Of a DNA stretch of 64,000 nt, positions 8,477 through 15,249 are shown piece by piece. The notes under the pieces were generated by a model that did not search any database, had not been told where the DNA came from, and was given only the letters and a program-made list of their open reading frames with translations. Each line of letters begins with the position of its first letter. Within the stretch, counting starts at the first letter, position 1. Origin of the DNA: Salinirubellus salinus (GTDB lineage: Archaea; Halobacteriota; Halobacteria; Halobacteriales; Haloarculaceae); the NCBI RefSeq assembly GCF_025231485.1, contig NZ_CP104003.1, positions 992,001-1,056,000 on the forward strand, read 5' to 3'. A program made the translations under genes and the position numbers.

Positions 8477-8761
8477 TCAGTGCTGGTGACCCGTGACCTC
8501 GCCGTAGGTCGCGCCGAAGCGGTCCTCGAAGAGGTCCATCGTGACCGCCTCGATGGCCTCGAGTTCGTCGCCGACGTCGCCCTCACTGTGGTGGACGGTC
8601 ATGTGGACGCGCTGGGCACAGCCGAACATCGCGAGGTCACCGACGACCTCCGCGGGCGTCTCGTCGCCCTCGGCCAGCATCTCCAGCAGTCCGCGCGAGA
8701 GTGTGACCTCGTCCGTGCCTTCGTCGCTCTCGATGGTGAGCGTCACCGTGTCGTCTGCCAT
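8477..8761 (-). CDS. Conserved haloarchaeal protein of unknown function (94 aa)
   Basis: A 94-residue acidic protein beginning MADDTVTLTIESDEG. An N-terminal beta-strand region is followed by helices containing LLEMLAEGD and ELEAIEAVTMDLFEDRFG. Similar short proteins occur across haloarchaea (I believe as a DUF75xx family), with no known role. The ATG at 8761 is the only sensible start. The gene stands alone, between the lipoprotein gene and the 196-base gap before the trxB-like gene. Confidence 0.65.
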   Translation of the reverse strand: MADDTVTLTIESDEGTDEVTLSRGLLEMLAEGDETPAEVVGDLAMFGCAQRVHMTVHHSEGDVGDELEAIEAVTMDLFEDRFGATYGEVTGHQH

Positions 8762-8916
8762 ACCTGGTCGTCGGCAGCGGGCCGTATCACTCTGTTGGGT
8801 GCGGGACGGATGGCCGCGGACGTTGCTGGCAGTGTCCGAGCGAGCGTGAGCGAGCGAGGTTCACCCGGCGCGAACGTAGTGAGCGCCGCATTTCTCCCCA
8901 CGTTTTTGCGACGAGT

Positions 8917-8937
8917 GGTGCGCGCGGAGCGCGCACC
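8917..8937 (-). terminator. Hairpin after the trxB-like gene
   Basis: Perfect 9-base arms GGTGCGCGC and GCGCGCACC with a 3-base loop, 21 bases past the stop codon at 8958. On the minus strand it is followed by GTCGCAAAAACG. It resembles hairpins placed after the Lhr and HTH-GNAT genes (29625-29643, 50805-50821). The remaining 8762-8916 gap holds GAGCGAGC-type filler and nothing else recognisable. Confidence 0.5.
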
Positions 8938-8957
8938 CGAGGAGTAGAAGGTGGTGG

Positions 8958-10049
8958 TTAGTCGTCGGTCGTCGTCGCCGCCTCGGTGGGTTCTTCGTCC
9001 GCGGATTCCTCCTCGGAAGCCGCGCCCTTCCGCGCCCGGTCGAGTTCGTCGAGGTAGTCGTCGGCGTCGAGCGCGGCCTGCACACCCATCCCGCCGGCGG
9101 TGGCGGCCTGCTGGTAGTGGAAGTCCACCACGTCGCCGGCGCCGAAGATTCCCTCGACGCCGGTGGCGGTCTGGTTACCGCCGCGGCCGCCCTGTGTGAT
9201 CAGGTAGCCTTCGTCGTCCAGTTCGACGCCCGTCTCTGCGAGATAGTCGGTGTTCGGCGTGTGGCCGATGGCGAGGAACACCGCCCCGACGTCCATGTCG
9301 TAGGTGCGGGTATCGGGGTCGTCGACTTTCTCGCTCGGGTACCCCTCGGCGTTCTCCGCGAGCGTGACGTGGTCGACCCCGTCTGCCTCCGAGCCGTGAA
9401 TCTCCAGCAGCTCCGTGTTGCGGAGGACCTCTATCTCGCCGTCCTCCGCCTTCTCCATGACCCGGTCGATCCAGTAGTCCTCGGCGCGGAACTCCTCCCG
9501 TCGGTGAGCGATGTAGACCGTGTCCGCGAACTTCGTGAGGAAGTGGGCCTCCTCCATCGCGGCGTCGCCGCCGCCGACGACGAGCATGTCCTCGCCGCGG
9601 AAGAACGCGCCGTCACAGGTCGCACAGGTGGAGACGCCGAAGCCCATCAGGTTCTCCTCGCCGGGGACACCCAGCGTCCGGGCGGAGGCACCCGAGGCGG
9701 CGATGAAGGCGTCGGCCGTGTAGACCGTACCGTCGCGGAGTTCGACGCGGAAGGTGCGGTCGGCGCCCTCCCCCTCGGCGGTGACGTCGACGACGACGCC
9801 GTGTTTCGTCTCGGCACCGAACTGCTGGGCCTGCTCCTTCATCCGGTTAATGAGGTCCGGCCCGCTGATCCCCTCGGGGAAGCCGGGGTAGTTGGCCACG
9901 TCGGTGGTGAGCGTGAGCTGGCCGCCTGGTTCGACCCCCTCGAGCACGAGGGGCTCGTTGTTCGACCGACCGGCGTAGATGGCGGCGCTCAGTCCAGCGA
10001 TACCTGTCCCGGCGACGATGAGGCGTCGATGTTCCGGCTCGTCTGTCAT
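8958..10049 (-). CDS. Thioredoxin-reductase-like FAD/NAD(P) oxidoreductase
   Basis: A class II pyridine nucleotide-disulfide oxidoreductase. The FAD motif GTGIAGLSAA lies at residues 14-23, the redox pair Cys142/Cys145 in STCATCDGAF, the NAD(P) motif VVGGGDAAMEEA near 158, and the second FAD motif GIFGAGDVVDFHYQ near 300. The usual second-motif arginine pair is present as AHRREEFRA, suggesting an NADPH- or NADH-type loop that was not resolved further. It has a disordered acidic tail of about 28 residues (EESADEEP…) beyond the usual end. It likely reduces a thioredoxin or similar disulfide protein in the cytosol. ATG at 10049; monocistronic. Confidence 0.9.
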   Translation of the reverse strand: MTDEPEHRRLIVAGTGIAGLSAAIYAGRSNNEPLVLEGVEPGGQLTLTTDVANYPGFPEGISGPDLINRMKEQAQQFGAETKHGVVVDVTAEGEGADRTFRVELRDGTVYTADAFIAASGASARTLGVPGEENLMGFGVSTCATCDGAFFRGEDMLVVGGGDAAMEEAHFLTKFADTVYIAHRREEFRAEDYWIDRVMEKAEDGEIEVLRNTELLEIHGSEADGVDHVTLAENAEGYPSEKVDDPDTRTYDMDVGAVFLAIGHTPNTDYLAETGVELDDEGYLITQGGRGGNQTATGVEGIFGAGDVVDFHYQQAATAGGMGVQAALDADDYLDELDRARKGAASEEESADEEPTEAATTTDD

Positions 10050-10142
10050 GGGTGAGAGTAGTGGAGCCCGGAGTTAAACGCTTGTGCTGTGCGGGGCGAA
10101 ACCGCGTGAGGCGGAGGTAACCGGACGGTACGGGGAGTGTGC

Positions 10143-10841
10143 TCAGTCCCCGACGGCCGAGGAGAGCGCGCCGACGACGTAGCCCCCGTTCTCGAGGAAG
10201 TACCGCGGGGCACGTCGCCGTGCGGTGGCGAGGGCCGTCTCGAGCGCGGCCGAGGCGTCCGCGTGGACCCCCTCGCCGTGGCCGACGAGGATACGCTCGG
10301 GATGCAGCCCGGAGAGCGCCCGCCGTGGCGGCACCAGCCGACGGACGAACGAGACGGCCAGCCGCTCGTCGCCGACGGTCTGCGTGGGGGAGGTCGCGAG
10401 CGCCTCCATCACGACGAGCGTCTCGCCGTCCCAGAGCGCCGCGTCGCTCCAGACCGCGTCGTCGTACAGTTCGAGTAGTCGGTACTCGCTGTCGCCGAGC
10501 GTCCCGAAGAACCCCTGGACGGGGGCGTCACACGACCCCTCGAGCCCGTCGAAGAACGACGGGCCGTGGACGGGGACGTCGTACCGCTGCGCGAAGGTGT
10601 CGGCGTCGCGGCTGTGGTACGACGAGAGGACGACGACGCCAGCCACCTCACCGTACTCGCTGACGAGGTCGTCGACGCCGTCGGCGTCGACCGGGTCGAC
10701 GAGCCAGACCCCTTCGTCCGTGGCCAGCGCGTGACTCGTCCGTCGCATCCCCTCGTCGGGGTGGGCGATCCAGCCGACACCCCCCTCCCAGCGGTCGACC
10801 ATCGCGGGCGAGGTGCCGGGTCCACGTCGTTTCGCAGGCAT
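10143..10841 (-). CDS. Degenerate metallo-beta-lactamase-fold-like protein, function unknown
   Basis: A 232-residue soluble protein whose strand order (WLVDPVDADG, VVVLSSYHSRDAD, FLENGGYV, LVGHGEGV) resembles metallo-beta-lactamase folds. The classical HxHxDH site is replaced by YHSRDAD, so metal hydrolase activity is doubtful. The ATG at 10841 was preferred to a GTG nine bases upstream because a CTTTATC box (10866-10872, minus strand) lies 28 bases before it. It is divergent from the R2-like oxidase gene. The fold is inferred from pattern only. Confidence 0.65.
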   Translation of the reverse strand: MPAKRRGPGTSPAMVDRWEGGVGWIAHPDEGMRRTSHALATDEGVWLVDPVDADGVDDLVSEYGEVAGVVVLSSYHSRDADTFAQRYDVPVHGPSFFDGLEGSCDAPVQGFFGTLGDSEYRLLELYDDAVWSDAALWDGETLVVMEALATSPTQTVGDERLAVSFVRRLVPPRRALSGLHPERILVGHGEGVHADASAALETALATARRRAPRYFLENGGYVVGALSSAVGD

Positions 10842-10865
10842 ACCGTGCACGTCGGGCGACGCCGA

Positions 10866-10872
10866 GATAAAG
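10866..10872 (-). promoter_or_regulatory. TATA-like box of the MBL-like gene
   Basis: CTTTATC on the minus strand, centred 28 bases before the ATG at 10841, fitting leaderless transcription. Confidence 0.5.
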
Positions 10873-10923
10873 ACCGCCCGAAGCGGCCGAACCTGCGACA
10901 GACCGGCCTGACGACGGTGACGA

Positions 10924-10930
10924 CTTAAAC
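10924..10930 (+). promoter_or_regulatory. TATA-like box of the R2lox gene
   Basis: CTTAAAC on the plus strand, 53-59 bases before the ATG at 10983 and 29-35 before a possible in-frame GTG at 10959. It predicts a transcript start near 10952, giving a short leader or support for the GTG start. Confidence 0.4.
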
Positions 10931-10982
10931 GCCCGTCCGCGGACGCCGACAGGGTAAAGTGACGTACGACGTATGCGGACGC

Positions 10983-11948
10983 ATGTCACGCTACGCCGAT
11001 GCGGGACGTTCGCTCCGACTGGACCCGGACTCGTTCGCCGGGGGGTACTTCCGGAACGCCGTCTACCGACACTGGGACCCCTACGAGGACATCCCGCAGG
11101 AACTGCTCGAACAGGACCTCGAGAACATGAAGGCGGCCGAGATGACCTTCGAGGAGTTCGAGGGGTTCCGCGCCGCCATCGCCAAGTTCGGCGCCGGCGA
11201 GGAGGCCGTCACGGAGGACCTCGCCCCGCTGATGCTCACGCTCGAGGACATCAACGACCAGATGTTCGTCTCCTCGCAGATCTACGAGGAGGCCAAGCAC
11301 ACCCAGTTCTTCGACCGCTACTGGCGCGACGTCATCGACCCGGCCGCGGAGGCCAAGGGGTTCGAGGTGACGCGACCGACCGACGAGCGCTACTTCAACC
11401 AGGACTACGAGGCGCTGTTCGACAAGACGGAGGCCGCGATGCACCGACTGCTGGAAGACGGCGGTGACACGCCGGAGAACCGCGTCCGCGCGTTCTGTCA
11501 CTACCACCTCGCCGTGGAGTCCGTGCTGGCGCAGACGGCCTACTGGGGCCTGCAGGCGTCGTTCTCCGAGACCGGGCCGGAGAACTGGAACCTCGAGGAG
11601 GGCGAGGAGCAGCTGGTACTCGACGGCCTCATCGAGGGCATCACGCGCATCCGCTCGGACGAGGGGCGCCACGTCGGCTTCGGGATGCACAAGGTTCGGG
11701 AACTGGTGCAGGAGGGTGGCGTGGACGGCGCCATCGTCCAGGAGACACTGAACGAACTGCTCCCGCACATCGCCGGGACGGTCCAGACGGAGTTCGACAC
11801 CGGCCAGGACCAGACGCCACTCATCGAGTACGCGAGCGAGAAGCTCTCGAAGCGCATCGAGATCATCACGGAGCGCGAGGCGGAGGTACCGCCCGTCGAG
11901 GAACTCGTCCAGATAGAGGGGCTGGACGAGGAGCAGGTCGCCGACTGA
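10983..11948 (+). CDS. R2-like ligand-binding oxidase (R2lox-type ferritin-fold metalloprotein)
   Basis: A ferritin-like di-metal protein of the ribonucleotide-reductase R2 superfamily, 321 residues. Compared from memory with mycobacterial R2lox, all six metal ligands have counterparts: Glu73 (GEEAVTED), Glu103 and His106 (EEAKH), Glu179, Glu227 and His230 (DEGRH). The pair that forms the tyrosine-valine ether cross-link also matches: Val76 three residues after Glu73, and Tyr174 five before Glu179. Annotation pipelines often call such genes RNR beta, but no large subunit is nearby. R2lox binds a Mn/Fe site and a fatty-acid-like ligand; its physiological oxidation is unknown. An in-frame GTG at 10959 is an alternative start. 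Confidence 0.85.
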   Translation: MSRYADAGRSLRLDPDSFAGGYFRNAVYRHWDPYEDIPQELLEQDLENMKAAEMTFEEFEGFRAAIAKFGAGEEAVTEDLAPLMLTLEDINDQMFVSSQIYEEAKHTQFFDRYWRDVIDPAAEAKGFEVTRPTDERYFNQDYEALFDKTEAAMHRLLEDGGDTPENRVRAFCHYHLAVESVLAQTAYWGLQASFSETGPENWNLEEGEEQLVLDGLIEGITRIRSDEGRHVGFGMHKVRELVQEGGVDGAIVQETLNELLPHIAGTVQTEFDTGQDQTPLIEYASEKLSKRIEIITEREAEVPPVEELVQIEGLDEEQVAD

Positions 11949-11997
11949 GTCGGGGGCCGTCCGAAGGGCTTACCCGCCGACGCGGGGAGGGTGAGGT

Positions 11998-12282
11998 ATG
12001 ACCGCGGACCTCGAAGAGAAGACCGACCGGTACGAGCGCCTGCTGAGCGAGGCGCTCGCGGCCGCCGAGGTGGCCGTCCCCGAGACGACGCCGCTGGGCC
12101 AGGCGGCCGCCGAGTACGAGGAGATGGCCCGGTCGTACCTCGAGGACGGTCGGCACTTCCGCGACGAGGACGACCCGGTGAACGCGCTCGCCTCGTTCTC
12201 GTACGGGCACGCGTGGCTCGACGCCGGGGCACGACTGGGTATCTTCGACGTGCCCGACGAGGGGCACCTGTTCACCGTATGA
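11998..12282 (+). CDS. DUF357 domain protein
   Basis: A 94-residue, all-helical, acidic protein matching the archaeal DUF357 pattern: an N-terminal coiled helix (EKTDRYERLLSEAL), then YLEDGRHFRDEDDPVNALASFSYGHAWLD. The family is found across euryarchaea with no assigned function, often next to acetyltransferases. The ATG at 11998 comes 50 bases after the R2lox stop. Its TGA overlaps the ATG of the GNAT gene, so the two are probably translated together. Confidence 0.8.
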   Translation: MTADLEEKTDRYERLLSEALAAAEVAVPETTPLGQAAAEYEEMARSYLEDGRHFRDEDDPVNALASFSYGHAWLDAGARLGIFDVPDEGHLFTV

Positions 12283-12740
12283 GCGTCGACGTACGCGTCG
12301 TCGAGACGGACGCCGAACTCAACGCGTGTATCGACCTCCGGCGCTCGGTGTTCGTCGAGGAACAGGACGTCCCCGAGGACCGGGAACTCGACGGCCTCGA
12401 CGGCGAGGCCACCCACCTGCTCGCGTGGGACGGCTACCCCGTCGGCACCGCCCGGATCCGTGACTACGGGGCCGACGACGATGGACGCCGGGTAGCGAAG
12501 GTAGAGCGGGTCGCCGTCGAGGCGTCGCGCCGGGGCGAGGGTATCGGTCGCGACCTGATGGCCCACGCCGAGGCGTTCGCCACCGACGAGGGGTACGACC
12601 GGGTCCGTCTCGACGCGCAGGTACCGGTCGTAGCGTTCTACGAGCGGCTCGGTTACACGGGGACGAGCGAGGAGTTCGAGGACGCCGGCATCCCCCACCG
12701 GACGATGGAGAAGGCGCTCGGTGGTGACCGAGCGGTTTAA
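12279..12740 (+). CDS. ElaA-like GNAT N-acetyltransferase
   Basis: A 153-residue GNAT-fold acetyltransferase. The N-terminal RRSVFVEEQDVPEDRELDG is the ElaA-like signature. The acetyl-CoA loop appears as VERVAVEASRRGEGIGRDLM (Q/RxxGxG/A type), followed by LDAQVPVVAFYERLGY. It begins at ATG 12279 inside the stop of the DUF357 gene (ATGA), indicating coupling. The acceptor substrate cannot be told from the sequence. Confidence 0.85.
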   Translation: MSVDVRVVETDAELNACIDLRRSVFVEEQDVPEDRELDGLDGEATHLLAWDGYPVGTARIRDYGADDDGRRVAKVERVAVEASRRGEGIGRDLMAHAEAFATDEGYDRVRLDAQVPVVAFYERLGYTGTSEEFEDAGIPHRTMEKALGGDRAV

Positions 12741-12790
12741 TCGGTGGTTCGAGGTGAGTTCAGCCGGCGCCCCGGTCGTCGAACGTGTCA

Positions 12791-12798
12791 TTAACTTA
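12791..12798 (+). promoter_or_regulatory. TATA-like box before the 175-aa gene, with a small hairpin over the start region
   Basis: TTAACTTA is centred 30 bases before ATG 12825. Between them lies a perfect 5-base inverted repeat, CGGTG and CACCG with loop TTTG (12806-12819), where a repressor could cover the transcription start. Confidence 0.45.
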
Positions 12799-12824
12799 GT
12801 AGGTCCGGTGTTTGCACCGAACCG

Positions 12825-13352
12825 ATGACCGTCTCCCCCACTCGAGCCTACCTCTCGACCGCGCCGGTGGCACCAGAGCGGGTCAGCACGCTGGCGCGGG
12901 CGTCCGGGCTCGGGCCGGTCGTGGCCGTGCTGACGCGGAGCCGCCCGGCCGACTGGGTCAGCTCGTGGCCGGCGGCCGACGACCCGATGGTGGTCGACCT
13001 GAGTGGGAACAGCGGGTCGTCGTTGCGGCTCCCCTGCGACGAGCCATCGGTCGTCGCCGGGCTCGCGCGGACGGACCTGACCGGGGTGAGTATGGTCCTC
13101 ACCTCGCTGCTGGAGGCCCACGGTCCGGCGGTGTTCTACTTCGAGTCGCTGACGGGACTCTGCCGCGATGCGGGCCGCGCTCGAACCACCCGGTTCGTCA
13201 GGGAGACGGTCCACCGCGTCTGCAGGGCCGGGGGGACCGTGGTGGCCGACGTGGACCCGAGCGGACACCGCGAGCGGGAACTGCGGGACCTCTCGGCCCC
13301 GTTCGACCGCGTCGTGGGGGGCCCCCCGGCGATCGGGACGGCGGAGCCGTAA
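12825..13352 (+). CDS. Haloarchaeal protein of unknown function (DUF7504-like)
   Basis: A 175-residue protein with an alternating alpha/beta pattern: VVAVLTRSRPADW, PMVVDLSG, VSMVLTSLLEAHG, AVFYFESLTGLC and GTVVADVDPSGH. It resembles a RecA/KaiC-like core without a P-loop, as in haloarchaeal DUF7504-like proteins, some of which accompany sensory genes; that assignment is from memory. No Walker A is visible, so ATP binding is unlikely. It has its own TATA-like box at 12791-12798 and lies 32 bases before the FAH-family gene. Confidence 0.6.
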   Translation: MTVSPTRAYLSTAPVAPERVSTLARASGLGPVVAVLTRSRPADWVSSWPAADDPMVVDLSGNSGSSLRLPCDEPSVVAGLARTDLTGVSMVLTSLLEAHGPAVFYFESLTGLCRDAGRARTTRFVRETVHRVCRAGGTVVADVDPSGHRERELRDLSAPFDRVVGGPPAIGTAEP

Positions 13353-13383
13353 CGGCCTTGGCCCGGCCGTCCGGACGGCCCGC

Positions 13384-14148
13384 ATGCACCACGTCAGGTT
13401 CCGTGACGACACCGGCACTGTCCGTACCGGCGAGTACGCACCAGCCGACGAGGAGATCGTCTCGCACCCGAGTGACGCCGCCGTCGCGCTCGAACCCGAG
13501 CAGTTCGACCCGGCCGAGGTCGAGTTCCTCCCACCCTGCGAGCCGACGAAGGTGGTCTGTGTCGGTCTGAACTACGCCGACCACGCCGCCGAGCAGGGCA
13601 AGGAGGTCCCCGACCGCCCGCTCCTGTTCCTGAAACCGCCGAACACGCTGGCCGCCCACGGCGAGACGGTCACGCTCCTGCCGGACAAGGAGCGCATCGA
13701 CCACGAGGCCGAACTCGCCGTCGTCGTCGGTGAGCGGGCCAAGGGGCTCGACGAGTCCGAGGCGATGGAGTACGTCGCGGGGTTCACCTGTCTCAACGAC
13801 CTCTCGAACCGGGACGACCAGCGCCGCGAGCAGAACTGGGTCCGCGGGAAGGCGTTCGACGACTCGTGTCCACTCGGCCCCGTCGTGGCGACCCCCGACG
13901 AGGTGCCGGCGGACGCTGCCGTCCGCTGCCGGCTGAACGGCGAGACCGTCCAGGACTCCTCGCGCGACGAGTTCATCTTCTCGGTGCCCGAACTCCTCGC
14001 GGAGATAACCCAGTACCTCACGCTCGAACCCGGCGACGTCGTCTCGACGGGCACGCCGGCCGGCGTGGGCCCCGTCTCGGACGGCGACACGGTCGAGGTG
14101 GAGGTCGAGGGTGTCGGAACGCTCAGGACCCACGTCGAGATCCCCTGA
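13384..14148 (+). CDS. Fumarylacetoacetate hydrolase (FAH) family protein
   Basis: A 254-residue FAH-superfamily enzyme. It carries VGLNYADHAAEQGKEVP and FLKPPNTLAAHGETVTLLP, then HEAELAVVVGERAK (metal Glu), CLNDLSNRDDQRREQNW, and the C-terminal LEPGDVVSTGTPAGVGP. Members act on 2-oxo acids or fumarylpyruvate/acylpyruvates using Mg2+ in catabolism of aromatic or sugar acids; the substrate cannot be assigned. The ATG at 13384 is chosen because the short haloarchaeal N-terminal domain begins MHHVRF. Downstream is a DUF1648 membrane gene. Confidence 0.9.
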   Translation: MHHVRFRDDTGTVRTGEYAPADEEIVSHPSDAAVALEPEQFDPAEVEFLPPCEPTKVVCVGLNYADHAAEQGKEVPDRPLLFLKPPNTLAAHGETVTLLPDKERIDHEAELAVVVGERAKGLDESEAMEYVAGFTCLNDLSNRDDQRREQNWVRGKAFDDSCPLGPVVATPDEVPADAAVRCRLNGETVQDSSRDEFIFSVPELLAEITQYLTLEPGDVVSTGTPAGVGPVSDGDTVEVEVEGVGTLRTHVEIP

Positions 14149-14184
14149 CTCCCGGCCAGCCCCGGTTCCACGGCGGCGATTGAA

Positions 14185-14622
14185 GTGTCGGCAGACCCTA
14201 TCGCCGTCGTGGTCCCGACTCGAACGACGGACGCCACGGCTGTCGCGCTCCTCGCGCTCTCGGCGCTCGCCGGACTGGCCCTCTGGCCGTCGCTCCCGAG
14301 CGAGATGGCCATCCACTTCGGCGCCTCGGGCACCCCGGACAACGTCGTCGACAAGCCGCTCGGCGTCCTGCTGGCGCCGGCCATCGGCGTCGCCGCGCTC
14401 GTGTTCGTCCGCGTTGCCGCTCGCGTCGACCCGGCCGCCGACCAGCGGGTCCTCGACCTGAGCGTCCTGTTCCTCGGCGCGACCATCGCCTCCGTCCAGT
14501 CGTTCGTCCTCGCGTGGAACCTCGGGGTGCGCGTGAGTCCGGCCGTCGTCGTGGGGCCGGTCCTCCTCGGCGCCGGCGTCCTCACCGTCTACGCGTTCTA
14601 CCGCGAGGGCTGCCTCGGCTGA
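14185..14622 (+). CDS. DUF1648-domain membrane protein
   Basis: A 145-residue membrane protein with four hydrophobic helices. The extracytoplasmic-type motif LPSEMAIHFGASGTPDNVVDK (given in part) between helices one and two defines DUF1648. This domain is found in SdpI-like immunity and membrane proteins and in many archaeal proteins of unknown role. GTG start at 14185. It is followed by the promoter of the dehydrogenase operon. Confidence 0.75.
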   Translation: MSADPIAVVVPTRTTDATAVALLALSALAGLALWPSLPSEMAIHFGASGTPDNVVDKPLGVLLAPAIGVAALVFVRVAARVDPAADQRVLDLSVLFLGATIASVQSFVLAWNLGVRVSPAVVVGPVLLGAGVLTVYAFYREGCLG

Positions 14623-14655
14623 CCGAGCGCCACGGCAGGTCGAAACGCCTAACTT

Positions 14656-14669
14656 TAGGTCTACCTAAT
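14656..14669. promoter_or_regulatory. DtxR/Idr-type palindrome in the dehydrogenase promoter
   Basis: TTAGGTCTACCTAA has perfect 6-base arms (TTAGGT/ACCTAA) around CT. It lies 11-24 bases before the ATG at 14680, just downstream of a TAACTTTA box, so a bound regulator would cover the transcription start. The arms match the TTAGG…CCTAA half-sites of DtxR-family metal-dependent repressors, which include the haloarchaeal iron regulators Idr1/Idr2. The site is read from the sequence; regulation by iron or manganese is inference. Confidence 0.6.
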
Positions 14670-14679
14670 CCTCGGACAG

Positions 14680-15249
14680 ATGCGACTGAGCCGTCGGGAC
14701 GCGCTCGCGGCCCTCACGGGTGCTGGAATCGTGAGTGGGGGGGCGGCGGCCACACTCGCCCGCGACCAATCGCCGGACGCGAACCCGGACCGGGTTCCGG
14801 AGTTGGACGCGGACACGGTGCTCGACGAGGAGACGCTCGCGACGCTCGTGGCCGCCGCCGAGGTGGTGTTCCCGAGCGACGTGTCCGGTATCACGGCGTT
14901 CGTCTACCCCTACGTGACCGGGAAGGCGGGCGAGCGGCCGGCGTTCCGGGACGGCGTCGACGCCGCGACGACGACGCTCGAGACGTACGCCGACCTCTGG
15001 CGAGACGCGTCGTTCACGGCCCTCGGCCCCGCTGGTCGCGACGGCCTACTCCGCGAGATGGGCGTCCACACCGCCGACCCCGTGCCAGACGGTACCCACC
15101 CCGAGCGGGTCCGGTTCTACGTGGTGAACGAACTGCTCTACGCGCTCTACGCCTCACCGACGGGTGGTGACCTGGTCGGTATCGAGAACCCACAGGGCCA
15201 CCCCGGTGGGACGGTGAGTTACACGCAGGGTCCGGGTGGGCGCCGGTGA
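14680..15249 (+). CDS. Gluconate 2-dehydrogenase subunit 3-like Tat-exported protein
   Basis: A 189-residue protein opening with a twin-arginine signal (MRLSRRDALAALTGAG…), so it is predicted to be exported folded. The mature part, with LDEETLATLVAAAEVVFPSD and GREGLL-like helices, matches the small subunit of GMC-type gluconate dehydrogenases. That subunit escorts the flavoprotein through the Tat system. The next gene begins within its stop (GTGA at 15246), giving a coupled pair. No cytochrome c subunit follows, so the electron acceptor is unknown. A DtxR-like palindrome precedes the gene. Confidence 0.82.
   Translation: MRLSRRDALAALTGAGIVSGGAAATLARDQSPDANPDRVPELDADTVLDEETLATLVAAAEVVFPSDVSGITAFVYPYVTGKAGERPAFRDGVDAATTTLETYADLWRDASFTALGPAGRDGLLREMGVHTADPVPDGTHPERVRFYVVNELLYALYASPTGGDLVGIENPQGHPGGTVSYTQGPGGRR

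Noticed and set aside
10143-10841. Active metallo-beta-lactamase hydrolase
   Set aside because: The HxHxDH metal motif is absent; only the fold pattern is suggested.
10983-11948. Ribonucleotide reductase beta subunit
   Set aside because: The Val/Tyr cross-link pair and ligand spacing fit R2lox, and no alpha subunit is nearby.
12779-12824. Riboswitch before the 175-aa gene
   Set aside because: Only a 5-base stem between TATA and ATG; the spacing fits a leaderless start, so there is no room for an aptamer.
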